Below are positions 15,001 to 20,800 of a DNA stretch of 29,990 nucleotides, in pieces. Where the stretch lies: IMG/VR virus record IMGVR_UViG_3300046000_003939, positions 1 through 29,990 of that record; one strand, 5' to 3'. The notes under the pieces were generated by a model that saw only the letters and a program-made list of their open reading frames with translations, was not told where the DNA came from and ran no database searches. The translations under genes were made by a program, and so were the position numbers. Source of the DNA: a virus. Position 1 is the first letter of the stretch; every line of letters starts with the position of its first letter.

Positions 15001-17880
15001 GACATAATCAAATGTGTCTGAATTTAATGAAACATCAAAACTAATGTCACCTACGTTGTCTATAGAACTATACCTAATAGGGAATCCTAAAACAGTATCA
15101 TCTAGACCTGTTCCAATACCATATCCAAATAATTTACAACCTGTAAAAGAAGTACCTATGTATAATGAAGCGTCACCAAAGCTGACATCATTTTTATCAA
15201 ACACATCAAATAATGGTGGTTGATTTAGTTCAGTCTTTTGTTGAGCTTTTATCCATAATGAGCCGTCGAACCAAAACTCTTTGCCGTTATTAGCATATCC
15301 ACGTAAGGCAACTGTTTGTTGGTCAGCAAAAACATCACCGTCTTTGGCTTCTGTTAAAGTTATAACAGGAGTAGATGATCCGGTGATCGTAGAGAAACGT
15401 GAAACATAAACTTTGTTTCTTACGTTAACATTTGTATCAGCCGTAAAAATTACTTTTGCACCATCAAATAGTGCATAGTTATCACTTGTAGTGTCAGTCG
15501 CAATAAAGGATACATTGGTTGTTGTTGGTAAATATTTGCTTGTGCCGTCTAACCAGTTTACTTCAATAGTAAGAGTAGTAGTTCCCGAAATTGAGGAAAT
15601 TTGAGTATTTCTAGGTAATTGATTTGCAGAGTCAGTAATATATTGACCTACAGTGAGTGCACCAACTCCAACTACAACTACATCTGAAGCAGGTACTGTA
15701 ATCGTTGCGGTATTTACTGGAGTTACAGTGTCAATGATTGTACCTGTGTATGCAGTATAAACTTCAACATCCGGATAGTAATTTTCTTGACCAGCAACTA
15801 AAGTGAATGCATCAGTTGTTCTTACATCAATGAAGTCAACCGGTGCTTTGCCCTCAGACCCAGAGTTAAACATCTTTATATTAGGATAGAATTCAATAAT
15901 TGGACGTTTTGCTTTGTATGCAGAAGTAGCATACAGTGTTATCAAATCCGGATTGTTATTGTACGTTGCAGTAGCATTGATTACATCAATATGGAACCAA
16001 CGATTACTACGTGACCATGCATTCTGATCCATTGAATTTCTAGAAATAGTGATGTAGTCCGGTATTACGGGTATGTAGGAATCACCTTCCCAATTAGCAG
16101 AATCCCATCCAGCAGTATCCCATGGAATATATGTATTCGCAGTAAAAGCCTCTGGTGCAATAAAATCTTCTACGGGACGTAATTCAATTGCAGTGCCTAC
16201 ACCTTCTACATAGTATTCACCTGTCAAATAGCTTGACGGGAGTACGTCACCTTGGAATGTAACTTTTAAACCATTAGTAAACACAACACCATTTGTTGCA
16301 GTATATTGTTGTTGACCTAAAATATCTCTTTCAACATCTAATGTGTTAAGGACGTTACTTTCAATTAATCTTATTACACCAACTTTATTAGCGGATGTGC
16401 CATCTTGATAATATAAGGTATCTAGTTGAGCACTTAGGTATGGTATTAGTAATACTATACCTGATGGATTTTTGTAAAAACTTCTAGCTATCCATTCTGT
16501 ACCAAATGTAGCAGTAATCTTTTGATTAGTAGGGATTTCATTGGCTTGTTTCAAACGCAACACTGGATCTGTAGGATCACCTAAATACTGAATAGTATAG
16601 AAGTTTTCACTTACTGTAGTATAGTAACCTTGTTCATATAGACCTTGATTAGCTACCGCAGTCATTGTGCCGGTGCCGTCAGACAATGGATACACAGAAC
16701 CATCTGGTGTAGTAGAAACAGTAAACTGAGTAGAGTTAATAACAGACTCTACATAATAAATTGTATTTGGCAATGTTGTTGAATACGCTGCCAATCCACC
16801 AAAAGGATTTCCATTGAAAATAATAGCGTTACCAACAACTAGGTTTGCAGTACTACTACAGGTGATTGCATCAGTTGACGCAGTAGTTGCTGTAACTGTA
16901 ATAGTTTCTAGTGCAGTTAAACTATCGTTTTGATCGAATGGCGTATAGTCAAAGAAGTTAGAAACATAACCAACTTCGTTTGGAATACCTGTATTGTAGA
17001 ACATCACAGTTAATCCATCTAATGATGTTACACCATCAATACTACCAATGTCTGCAAGTCTTGCCCCGTTTATATTAGCAAAGGGTAAAGTACTAACGAC
17101 ATCAACTAGGTTGTTACCTGGGAAGTTGTAATTGTCTTGTCCGTCTTTAGGAGGCACAGTAAATGTAACAATGCCTTGACTTGCGCCGTTGTTATCAACA
17201 CCTAGTACGTCACGTGTTTGCACGTTTGGTTGTGCTGGGTCGTAACCAGTAATACCCGGTTTGCCTTGAATCCAAAATTGTGTGTCTTGGTTAACTGCAA
17301 ATGTGTATGTGCCGCCACGTAACAATGTTAGCGTTGGGTTAGTAGTTCCGGAGCTAGTAGATGCAGTTACCGGAACAATGTTATAACCATTTGGAAGATC
17401 GAATACGTTATAATCGTTAGAGGAGAAAACAGTTTCACTAGAAACAACAACGCTAGCAGGACCTTGAGGAATCCAGTAATACTGATTGAAGTTAATAATT
17501 TTGTCTAGGTTAGTGAAGCTATCCCAAGAATATAATTGGCTTGTGAATAAACGATTGTTATCTTGTGTCAATCCACCTTCTAGATTCAATGCATCCAACA
17601 TGCCAGGATAGCTGATAAAATCTTTTGCTACTGATTCATTTGTCTTAGTAAAGACAACACCTGGATCTAATTGATAATCTGTTCTTGTTTTCGTAGGTTC
17701 AGTAACGTAGTAATTTTTAGCGTTTACACCGTAACCAAATTTACTACCAACATAGCCTTCAATTCGTTTAATTTCTGGTTGCTGGACAAGTTGATCTAAT
17801 GTCGCACCCAAAAATTGGCTGTTAGTTGTGGTTTGAAATACTTCTGGTAAGAAGTTTAATGTTCTAATTCTAGATGCCAT
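1..17880 (-). CDS. Giant virion structural protein, probable baseplate wedge/tail-fibre fusion (partial, C-terminus outside window)
   Basis: I read every codon from ATG at 17880 to base 1 and found no stop: 5,960 codons, frame still open. The start is MASRIRTLNFLPE, 10 bases after the gp6 stop. FLPEVFQ plus FLGATLDQL near the N-terminus resembles tail protein I/gp7-like wedge proteins, and the place after gp6 fits (family knowledge plus inference). Visible parts: conserved-looking Tyr/Trp-rich region (about residues 300-2300, with a GHDGS motif near 1345); CBM-like segment 1981-2025; FG-GAP-like propeller about 2381-3117; a block with YLNEIKPYH near 3601-3661; beta modules about 3700-4950; second CBM-like segment 4971-5014; Asp-box propeller about 5067-5474; more beta modules to the edge, ending in VEVNGLRQ and YTIDFNTNELTF, a common phage tail motif. 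No enzyme motif, signal peptide or membrane segment was seen. It probably forms peripheral baseplate or host-contact fibres. The coding assignment is very sure; the function is moderate. Confidence 0.93.
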   Translation of the reverse strand, partial: MASRIRTLNFLPEVFQTTTNSQFLGATLDQLVQQPEIKRIEGYVGSKFGYGVNAKNYYVTEPTKTRTDYQLDPGVVFTKTNESVAKDFISYPGMLDALNLEGGLTQDNNRLFTSQLYSWDSFTNLDKIINFNQYYWIPQGPASVVVSSETVFSSNDYNVFDLPNGYNIVPVTASTSSGTTNPTLTLLRGGTYTFAVNQDTQFWIQGKPGITGYDPAQPNVQTRDVLGVDNNGASQGIVTFTVPPKDGQDNYNFPGNNLVDVVSTLPFANINGARLADIGSIDGVTSLDGLTVMFYNTGIPNEVGYVSNFFDYTPFDQNDSLTALETITVTATTASTDAITCSSTANLVVGNAIIFNGNPFGGLAAYSTTLPNTIYYVESVINSTQFTVSTTPDGSVYPLSDGTGTMTAVANQGLYEQGYYTTVSENFYTIQYLGDPTDPVLRLKQANEIPTNQKITATFGTEWIARSFYKNPSGIVLLIPYLSAQLDTLYYQDGTSANKVGVIRLIESNVLNTLDVERDILGQQQYTATNGVVFTNGLKVTFQGDVLPSSYLTGEYYVEGVGTAIELRPVEDFIAPEAFTANTYIPWDTAGWDSANWEGDSYIPVIPDYITISRNSMDQNAWSRSNRWFHIDVINATATYNNNPDLITLYATSAYKAKRPIIEFYPNIKMFNSGSEGKAPVDFIDVRTTDAFTLVAGQENYYPDVEVYTAYTGTIIDTVTPVNTATITVPASDVVVVGVGALTVGQYITDSANQLPRNTQISSISGTTTLTIEVNWLDGTSKYLPTTTNVSFIATDTTSDNYALFDGAKVIFTADTNVNVRNKVYVSRFSTITGSSTPVITLTEAKDGDVFADQQTVALRGYANNGKEFWFDGSLWIKAQQKTELNQPPLFDVFDKNDVSFGDASLYIGTSFTGCKLFGYGIGTGLDDTVLGFPIRYSSIDNVGDISFDVSLNSDTFDYVSGTNPITQNVNTGYVFQYGTRELFTRQLGWQTSVSPSVQYQLFSFNYDPLNPTTEFVCDISKSSSTSTNWPTIEVAINNVIVPYSEFTVTVSPNSTTVVLNTSPVTETVVQISLLSDQVSPTAFYSIPTNLNNNPLNADIITANVGDIRGQYQSAFYNNPNTTGNVFGPNNYRDLGNMVPWGDKIIQNSASLVLPGAFLRKQEHNLFNALLFNDREYIKFKNQLVYTVQNSDYTQRYNPSVMLDDSLDQITATKDNSQPFFWSDMLPGKSAYITNTYSFANSLDVSIYPLSRVYDFTTANYYGVLVYLTRTTNGITTTQQLIKNQDYTISETAPSLTVTTDLLPGDVVTIKEYNQTYGSYVPNTPTKLGLYPAYIPEVILDENYNEPTYFIKGHDGSYNKLYGDYDPTTGILVDFRDQVLLEFELRVYNNLKISSVIPIKAYEVLPGFFRDIDYSYADWLYIYSPNFLSWAGQNRLNYKTQYYNSGNYFTYNYTQSGNSIDNSPISQGYWRGIYQYFYDTTTPNTTPWQMLGFTEMPTWWTSRYGSAPYTNDNLVLWSDLAQGIDWNNGDPIVIPEAVRDGLLEIIPVNSAGELLPPIETLVGSYNQKLFQRDWKVGDGAPVEFSYRRSSSYPFDLMKIMALMKPAEFFNLGVDLDNYKYNAEFNQYLVNDRSHLRINEIEIYGNGTAKTSYINWIVDYEKQVGIDATTNITEMLDNMDVRLVYRLAGFSDKTLLKFYVEKSTANSNNSSLLIPDESYQVLLYDNQAFNRISYSGVVIQIATNGGFTVFGNSQTVAYFKTLKPKFGGTYTSIDVEQLSVRIAPEHFDQIQLVPYNTTFYTVQEVSQFLSDYGAYLTSLGMKFQDLENELEINWNQMIAEFLYWAQTGWSAGSIVTLNPSAKSLVINKDSNIVQPLTLQQSNFVLNQNLYPIQLNELAVVRQETEFRVTALNQGDIMSYGQFNLSNFEHGIVFNNETLFGDVLYNLTTGLRQTRITVRGAKSANWNGTVDAAGFIYNQSNIKEWSRTAKYTKGEIVTFKNKYWVATKVIQPSETFKEADWKRTNYDEIQTGLLPNASTRSYESTLYYDINQANLEKDADLLSFSLIGYRPRDYMALADLTDITQVNVYKNMIKNKGTLNAASAFRGANLPQGGIDYDIYENWAIKAGEFGGVLNNNFVEFKINQNYMTGNPSIVGLTNGVFNVGVQQEVPLYSLFNYGRPITNVDVLPTASAAEPSTVYPDAGYVNFNDVKMSAFYYAQMPNAINKSGVVIPIQDFYVRDYVWLANYLETWQVYTTAPIGQITNAKNNLNDTVTITFKTPHTLRQYQPFSIVNFDVAIDGYYLATIVIDQYRVLISKTLDPSIKNITGQGIGLKFTSQRVATPSEINTLPLLDSEFRKNTVWVDTATDGSWGVYRKSINYQLENQITKTSSESLGSAVAIGDALGYLIGDADAGSVYRYTYNDLVNEYQIMQTLTGGISFGSTIEYSGNLYAIAETTGVTRNVKLYQLLQTTTSDDLILIQTLPYTAGGSVNAPWGTSIAISGDQNWIYISDIEQNTVHVYERSNIPTTAGYFVVGQTYTIQSIGTTDFTTVGAASNDVGVSFIATGVGSGTGVANKTTYINITSIDGDALGLTTAGDNFGYSIATDFYGDEIVIGTPNQNNGTVDNWGYTYTFQRLSQNVEIRYSSISPASQSLQLAWTPTTVSRTVSSTDSTGNKVTLTSVSGITVNDPIIFTGTMTGTNVSVNLVYYVATINVPSSYITLKTSRESASTVSVTTNASITGATATVQTQSLIVSKNGTVVTDNNYAVVSDSLIYTGSLNAGDIVNVSGHEIVLLQTLTTEEAPQTGSQFGISVDVNTNASEIIIGAPFQLDSQAHEGTVYRYTDPGAKYGTYLGTTNCNVTTTRKLLINGYLTFLPAGNAEVVANAIKSAGITNVTAASVDGKLAIYLLNYDITTYDEKLYLGVVDTATLSELGLTVFTKTQEILCPHKIGPTQFGSKVKFNQYGSFVASAPTGTRYSATTFDFLDNENQDDDTIFDNNATQWVDESPNFGAVYMFDYIDQYNESLSTPGEFIYAQSVNSPNLVYSAYNSYAQATDVTYNNQPYYGTALDFNDYSVAIGTPNDTGATSGTTYAGSVTTYNNLTGVKDWSLHRYSAPIVDIEKIYNIQLFSAETNNTLINMDYIDPLQGKILGAARENIDVVSNADPAIYNNSSVVTGGITWGAAQLGTVWLNTRSMRYVNYHQNDDVSYNSQYWATLFPGSDVAIYSWVASTVLPGEYRGPGTPFNVNSYSVQYVISAAGALTPTYYFWARNTNTIFSDNGKTLADSVVASYIESPKASGVSYFAPLLPSVYGLYNSGDYINANDSVLHIGFATGSNDDPAHSQFNLIRDGYASDFLPGVPLVTNDTPESLYDRLLDSLCGVDELGSVVPNPYLPKAVQTGILARPRQSFFLNRFLALKNYLQYANTVLAQFPITEIRYSSFLTSSGEFYDTANYWQYINWWATGYNNNTKASLQVPVYADLSTLSVSVGTIVTVATNGSGKSETYVYESTGNWRRIGLENGTIEFKSSLWDYASVRLGYGDNFFDTDTYDVYPSEETRKIVRALNEQLYTNDLLIYRNKSLILLFQYIQAESTENQNYLPWLNKTSFMDVAHTIRELKPIEVFQSDNQDFLAGYLNEIKPYHVVIKEFLFKYTGAELYAGDITDFDLPAKYNSSIGQFVTPELVYANPNGVNQFTPDDPIWQESEYSQWFENYGVALTGQDNVQITTLASYLSLNTNTFAVDNAQGLPINGVIQIGVEQIGYATVDRALNVLSGLTRGVNGTSVTTHIPGDLIYIDLPAVLVLDGGRGYSEPPKVTAYIDTTIYPAPTIAAVLNAVMNLDSVLRIDVIDPGQGYAVLPSIVIDSAVVVSFGSNSVSTLTNTIQVYAPLLQTGDLVQYKLGADSTNVGGLEDGQWYYVNVLETVPSVSVGLYEKYSDAVKNQNRLPLYTTGTGSNHSFNVGAKASAISTALPVRENNITLRFDRTSYNSEIIEWIAGRYYGAFYAGSYHNSGSVASSSITLENTQPPIASILASAQGVAFEITDVRNDRIVTYSSFVRNVGSVIGSTDAVRLALQDDGSGNPNASGGTIGFYIGMPVKFVGAVGSSGIVNEQVYYVNSILSQTDFTISSDPSGSPITNLSNYTVSVAGLSCYVGQVSDTAVITVDYPGILDITATTAVTNKVTVPLNPTGTGGTEGFYVNLPIFFTGTDTSLPNNGVFGGIVENQIYYITTVVDNQTFTMSDTKDPLTFDVLSTDGSTDVVVINGDTQKIAVNESIIFNNMIVSGSSVTSFGGITSGVTYYVSSIVSTTSFQISAIVNGAVLNLTTVAEADDTSMLVTSQKNTTTLTTTTGNTMVVNVSLPVSPGQVNGQYFTLYETSGQYPGLTGTDTDLITRGVAGLIDESGSATNAGDFIIGEAYNITAVGSTNFIEIGASSNTVGVTFVATGVGSGTGTATLAGKVVLSNFNPGDTVALWLTNIYNNLPLQISTTYGSSFLTAGTQYYVVANGIIQVEVTATTAGNYLICESTASLFTDMPITFSGAGIGGVQIDVEYWVKNVHDATQFTITNTPGGLEIDLLAGSGLMTGTGLPYVSVGTSAGGTAVSPGATQQNATFTIPSSTITVTEAPATGTKVFFRTTGALPGGVSENTEYFVTNTGSTTFTISLTSGGSPITTSGTQDGIQKMIIATDATMDQTPLSTPEFDVSYILGGYRVIINDQASGYAVDNVITILGTGMGGTSPANDLTLTVNAIDSVGAITSVICSGTVPGSSQQYYLKVVSPTEFALYENQLMTVPASGLNLPFIGTTQATVTAIDSSNDRLTIDDTTVFDVNDAVVFTGSVQTAITNITEGATYYIYDIPSSTQFRISTVPGLNSSSSFVGSIADTVLTVSSFTSGNPITVGMIITGSGVSAATKIVGYGTGSGGAGTYIVNILQNVLSTSMTSATIVNMVTTISVDFTMAKSGSFALLPEPFIFNQSLVKYNNRVYVCVISNNDQEFVFGKWELLDSGDRRLNAMDRVKGYYAPTDNMPGVDLTQLFEGVTYPNSTYLGNAFEPALQYPLDTILQDQAFYPTEIDVTAIAWDGTSYIAPVDTPDYSGVIASAAGNTWEIKKLANTPLGTTDIIYAGGLYILTTNNQATPLFRSTDGVIWTTNGYFTPWGSTPYDDTNYDMTALEVASLYLNSIGYRNNAWVAVGQNIVYSTDTYRWYERFSFANPLLSNTLYGVAGINITSFTGFIAVGKGQEFNYSGPITTTVDINLIVTSIDGITWTQLPAVSSKGMYAIACSATNAVAVGEDGIIYISNNGANWSGVNEVSIISTNTVTNSLSVSSTGGFTVGDIVRFSQSFNVFATATNYYVVNIISGTQLQLSTSFGGSPVTVTSVGPSSTTYMYSYPTTGSLRDISYANGTFIAVGDTGLIRTSSDGITWTTRTSGITENLNGIIYNADDATWVVVGDNNAILTSVNNGTTWVSSSVFAPQTTTYDVQGATFEYGYGPEELVPGVVTDNIMMTVATRPGTDWNATVYAHVGYNVVSVEYNPTSGSQTAYSFDIGNLYSVQTPAQIAVYQIDGTTGLGTSLYETLDYTIDWVNFVVSLNSPLPFLPVSDKLRVDVYEVGNGNQLVKASTKTDPIRTNTTTGWNEIYVNCNYTGQLYNGSGVIRPETFPVDVLATATDATSNAITCASVKDFVLNDPIRFQGNVFGGLQEDTPYYVKTISYITNRITVSTTINAGTGTAGPTFALTTATGSMNIVIKVGYGAPWTDPIIYHNGSKLLIGTTSTVTRTKASNNAVTTNTTDGMVVGEPIVFSDSMFGNVLLPQTTYYVSGIYDNNEFTVSATLSGPVITLTDATGGAEFITNDYAFGIADNGISASIIFSTGDYNTDDDYITYTLFGETTPDQYGYTIPEVQRFTGDGTIGPFELTNFVGQDNPENAVVEVNGLRQPVSTYTIDFNTNELTFDVGSE
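340..860 (-). repeat. Two C-terminal-side copies of the YYV beta module
   Basis: Two copies flank a linker. Near 660-860 the copy reads NDPIRFQGNVFGG ... TPYYVKTI. Near 340-510 it reads GEPIVFSDSMFGN ... TTYYVSGI, then NEFTVSATL. They match the main cluster in strand order and spacing. A further copy near 1740-1890 (IVRFSQSF ... TNYYVVNIISG) is inserted in the Asp-box propeller. Confidence 0.7.
1460..2680 (-). other. Asp-box / YCF48-BNR-like beta-propeller in the giant protein
   Basis: About residues 5067-5474 contain five Asp-box-like strands: RSTDGVIW (near 2434-2457), TSIDGITW (2077-2100), ISNNGANW (1960-1983), RTSSDGITW (1600-1626) and SVNNGTTW (1477-1500). Each is preceded by a Gly-Asn-x-Trp/Phe-Val-Ala-Val-Gly-type strand, for example FIAVGDTGLI or WVVVGDNNAIL. 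This is the repeat pattern of BNR/YCF48-type propellers. One YYV beta module (about 1740-1890) is inserted between two blades. No sialidase catalytic arginines or RIP motif are evident, so a binding or structural role is more likely than an enzyme. Confidence 0.6.
2840..2970 (-). other. Second CBM-like/conserved segment before the Asp-box propeller
   Basis: Residues 4971-5014 include FNQSLVKYNNRVYVCVISNN, then FVFGKWELLDSGD. The layout (Val-Lys-Tyr-x-x-x-Val-Tyr-x-Cys, then Lys-Trp) is like the CBM5/12-like segment at 11806-11940, so it may be a diverged second copy. It lies just before the Asp-box propeller, so the pair may form one receptor-binding unit. This is weak evidence. Confidence 0.35.
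3060..3235 (-). repeat. Gly-rich 'GMIITGSGV' tail module
   Basis: Residues about 4882-4940 read GNPITVGMIITGSGV, then a GTGSGGAGTYIVN stretch, then QNVLSTSMT. This Gly-Met-x-x-x-Gly-x-Gly-Val ... Gly-Thr-Tyr-x-Val pattern is common in phage tail-fibre-like proteins. A single copy was recognised in the window. Confidence 0.5.
3270..5650 (-). repeat. Main cluster of the repeated 'F-x-G ... YYV ... TxFTIS' beta module in the giant protein
   Basis: Six copies of a roughly 50-60-residue module occur here, near 5470-5650, 5130-5280, 4860-5070, 4140-4300, 3840-4020 and 3270-3410. Each has a first strand such as MPVKFVG, PIFFTG, PITFSG or AVVFTG, then a Gly-rich turn, then a strand such as QVYYVNSI, GVTYYVSSI, VEYWVKNV or ATYYIYDI, then TDFTISS, TSFQIS, TQFTIT or TQFRIS. 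The module is probably an Ig-like or jelly-roll strand unit forming the shaft. Spacer sequences differ between copies. Confidence 0.75.
4501..4650 (-). repeat. GTGTG-type module, copy 2
   Basis: Encodes IGEAYNITAVGSTNFIEIGA followed by SSNTVGVTFVATG and GTGTGTA. It is homologous to the copy at 10156-10300, about 5.6 kb away in the same gene. I recall modules of this kind from various marine phage structural proteins; no search was run. Confidence 0.75.
8530..10740 (-). other. Seven-repeat FG-GAP-like beta-propeller region in the giant protein
   Basis: Seven segments carry the integrin-alpha-type FG-GAP pattern: LGSAVAIGD, FGSTIEYSG, WGTSIAISGD, FGYSIATDF with IVIGTP, FGISVDVNTN with IIIGAP, FGSKVKFNQYG, and YGTALDFNDYSVAIGTP. 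Each has a downstream aromatic strand such as GSVYRYTY or GTVYRYTD. Seven repeats fit a seven-bladed propeller. At least two blades are separated by inserted modules: the GTGTG module near 10160-10300 and a YYV module near 9660-9850. Such propellers usually mediate protein or glycan contact. The count is by eye. Confidence 0.6.
10156..10300 (-). repeat. GTGTG-type module, copy 1, inside the FG-GAP region
   Basis: Encodes VGQTYTIQSIGTTDFTTVGA followed by SNDVGVSFIATG and GTGTG. It pairs with the copy at 4501-4650. At DNA level the block at 10169-10191 matches 4526-4548 at 22 of 23 bases, so the similarity survives at the nucleotide level. Confidence 0.75.
11806..11940 (-). other. Carbohydrate-binding (CBM5/12-like) segment in the giant protein
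   Basis: Residues 1981-2025 contain the spaced pattern KEWSRTAKYTKGEIVTFKN followed by KYWVATKVIQPS and ADWKR. This is the Trp, Tyr-x-x-Gly-x-x-Val, Tyr-Trp-x-Ala, then terminal Trp pattern of small chitin-binding-type (CBM5/12) domains. In phage tail proteins such domains may bind cell-surface glycans. Binding is inferred from the motif alone. Confidence 0.5.
16660..16880 (-). repeat. N-terminal-side copy of the YYV beta module
   Basis: Residues about 335-405 read NAIIFNGNPFGG, then NTIYYVESVINSTQFTVSTT, a full match to the repeated module. Weaker copies lie near 16200-16320 (KVTFQGDVLP ... GEYYVEGV), 15340-15520 (KVIFTADTNV ... NKVYVSRF) and 9660-9850 (DPIIFTGTMTG ... VYYVATINV). The module is therefore scattered through the whole protein, not only its distal part. 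Confidence 0.65.
17740..17880 (-). other. Tail protein I/gp7-like N-terminal segment of the giant protein
   Basis: Residues 1-47 begin MASRIRTLNFLPEVFQ, then FLGATLDQL, then IKRIEGYVGSKFG. Leu-Pro followed shortly by an aromatic residue, with Phe-Leu about ten residues later, is typical of the start of contractile-tail wedge proteins of the gpI type. These bind the gp6/J wedge protein. The gene follows gp6 directly, as I follows J in phage P2. This is a pattern-level match only; a profile or structure search is needed to confirm it. Confidence 0.4.
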
Positions 17881-17890
17881 AATATAATAC

Positions 17891-20800
17891 TTATGCTATT
17901 TGTAGTTCTGCTGGTGTAAGCGATGCGATAACTAATACGTCATTTGCAGTTGCCGCATTAACGAAAATTTCGTATGGTGCACTTTTTATTTCATAAAGAT
18001 CTCCAAACTTCATTGTAGGATCATTTGGAACAAGAACGGCTGAACTAATTAGTTCACCTACTTGATCGTGCAAGTATGCGCTCAATTCAGAGAAATAAAA
18101 TGTATCTCCAAAGTTCCAATTGTTAATATCAAAATATGCATTCATTGCTGTTAGTACTGCGCTTCTAATTTCACTATCACTTGCATTAGTGTTGGAGGCC
18201 TTTATAACTTTAATAGTTGCTCTTAGTGCGGCGGTTGCTTTAGGACCAAACAAAGGCTTAAACACTACACTATTTAACACCACACTATCAGTCAACATTT
18301 TGTAATTATTGAGTTGGCCATATGCCTCTGACAATTCGTTGATTGTTGGTTTAGGTGGCATAGGTACTGTGTTAGTAGAATCTTTAATATAGTTCTGATA
18401 TTGTGTATAGTAACTTTGTGTAACTACATACAAGTCAATAATGTTAGTTGTAGCCGGGTCAATACGTGTCGTATTGTTACTATTGTGACGATACTGGAAT
18501 TGCAATCCTTGACGACCCGGTTTCATAGAATATTGAGGTTGCGCTATTAAAACATAGAATGGAGTTTGTACAGTATTATCTTGTACAGTAGTCCAGAATA
18601 TGTTTTCACCGTATGCATAAAATAATTGTCCTTGCGGGTAATCGTATTTTGCAACTTCAATTTGTGTCTTTGTTTGATACTGAACAACATCAGTAGTAGG
18701 AACAATTTGATATCTTGTTAAGTTAATAGCATCTTGTAATAACTCAAAGAATACATAGATGCCTGTGTTTGCGCCACCAGTCACATACCCTGTAACTGTT
18801 TGAAAGAAATCTGGATTGACAATCAATCCTCTATTGTTAATATCATTACTTGCAACTTCAACTTCAAAGTCATTGATGTAGCCATCGCTCTCTACTGGTT
18901 GACCAACGATGTTTACTGAAACATTTTTAGATAATGGGTAGTTACTGTTTGGTTGTGTGTTTGTGGCCAGGACATTAACAAAGTCTTGTAGAATTTTGCC
19001 ACTAAAAGGATCATAAACTAGTTTATCACGTTCAAAACTGAAACGAGTATCCTCAACACTACCAAAGTAATATCTCAACGAACGATATGTTACTGTATAA
19101 CGACCGTTTCCGCTAATGTCAGCTTGAAAACGAACGAACCAATTTGCATTATCGTATTGTTCAATAGACCAACGATCCTGTGCAATTGTCAAAGAGTTGT
19201 TAAATACCAAACTGAAGTTTTGTTGTAACTCCATACGAATAATACACTCTTGTACAATTTCGTTTGATAATGAATTATCAAACGATGGTAACACAGTAGT
19301 TAGAATGGCACCTTCAGGTACGTAACCATTTAATGTTACTGGTCCTGTACCATTAGCAAAGTTACCTTGACCGTTGTTGTAGCCGTCACCGGTTACTGAA
19401 AGAACTGTTGTCCAAATAGTTGTTTGGTCACTTGGACTTGCAATGCCTGCAACTAAACGATTGTTTGAATCAAAATAGAAACCACTTGGTGCTATAAATT
19501 TAATCAATGCACCAGCTGTTATATACTTAACATTGTTTGTAGAGTATGTACCAATTGGAATAGAAGTATCAGTACCATCTACAATGTTAAAGAAATATCC
19601 TGTCAATGAGTTTGCATCAACAGTACTTGCATTCCAATATACAGTGCCATCACCTGATGCCGCGTTGATAGAATACTGGGGGAAATTTTGTGTATAGTAT
19701 TGAACTACACGATTGCTAGATAATACACTACCTAATGTATCTGTTAGGAACGTGATGATGTTACCAACAGTATTGATAGTCAATGATAGATAACCAGTTG
19801 TGTCATCTTGCCACAATGCACCGTCGGTAGCAAAACTATTTAGGCTTGAATACTTACCAGTAGGATCTAAAATGTCTAAGTTCTTAGACACACCTATACT
19901 TGAGCGATTAATCGCTTTTGACTTGATGATAGAACTGTATAATGTATATGGGAAGTTGTTATAATCTTCACCATTAACCATACGGTTTTGAGTGTAGTAT
20001 CTTGTAGGAGCACGTTGTTTAATTTGTGCTAATGGCTCACGTGCTTGTGCATTTGAGACTGGAAGTTGTAGTTCTAATCCCAATGTCAAAATTTCAGTTT
20101 TACCTACACGATTTATATAGCTGAATGATACCGTAATACCTTGCATTTCAGTTGGATCAATCGTGTATGTCAATGCATTGCCTGCACGTACATATGCTCT
20201 ATAAGAACCAACTGGAATCTGACTAAACACACCATCACCAAAAACATAGCTAACTTGGTCATTGAATCGTGAGTTTACTGAGAAAATCGTACGGTTGCTA
20301 GTTTCGTTTTGCAAGTATGCATCAGCATAAATGTTGTCTACTTTTGTCCAAAGTGCTCTAGTACCATTGTTGGCGTTCAATTGATACAACCATGTATCTT
20401 CATTATTGATGCCTTGAATGTCGATGTTAATAACTTGATTACTGATTTGTTGTTGCAAATTGAAATCATAATTCTGTAGTGATCCCTGCTTGAAATAGAA
20501 GAAGAACCCAGTATTTGGACTACCATAACCTAATTTGTCATTACGATACAGCATGTTGAAACGACCGCTAGGTGCAGGAGGAATTTCGTACATATAATCA
20601 GCGTCAACACTAGTTACACTGCATAATTCAAAGTTCATTGTGATACCGTCAACGGTTGAGTTGAATGGAACGATCGGCAATGCTGAGGTTGGTATTTGTA
20701 ATGTGTACTCGCTAGTTGTTACGCCTAGCAAATCAGCAACGTTTGCAGGACGTCCTACACGCTGAGTATCAACCAATGCCGCATTGATAATTGTATTGAA

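Noticed and set aside
1-17880. Several 60-98-codon frames on either strand across the left part
   Set aside because: All are shadows of the single giant minus-strand frame. Their translations are low in structure and none has a convincing ribosome site.
1-17880. The possibility that the left part is non-coding or holds several broken genes
   Set aside because: Reading one frame codon by codon gave no stop from 17880 to 1, and the translation is coherent with repeated modules throughout.
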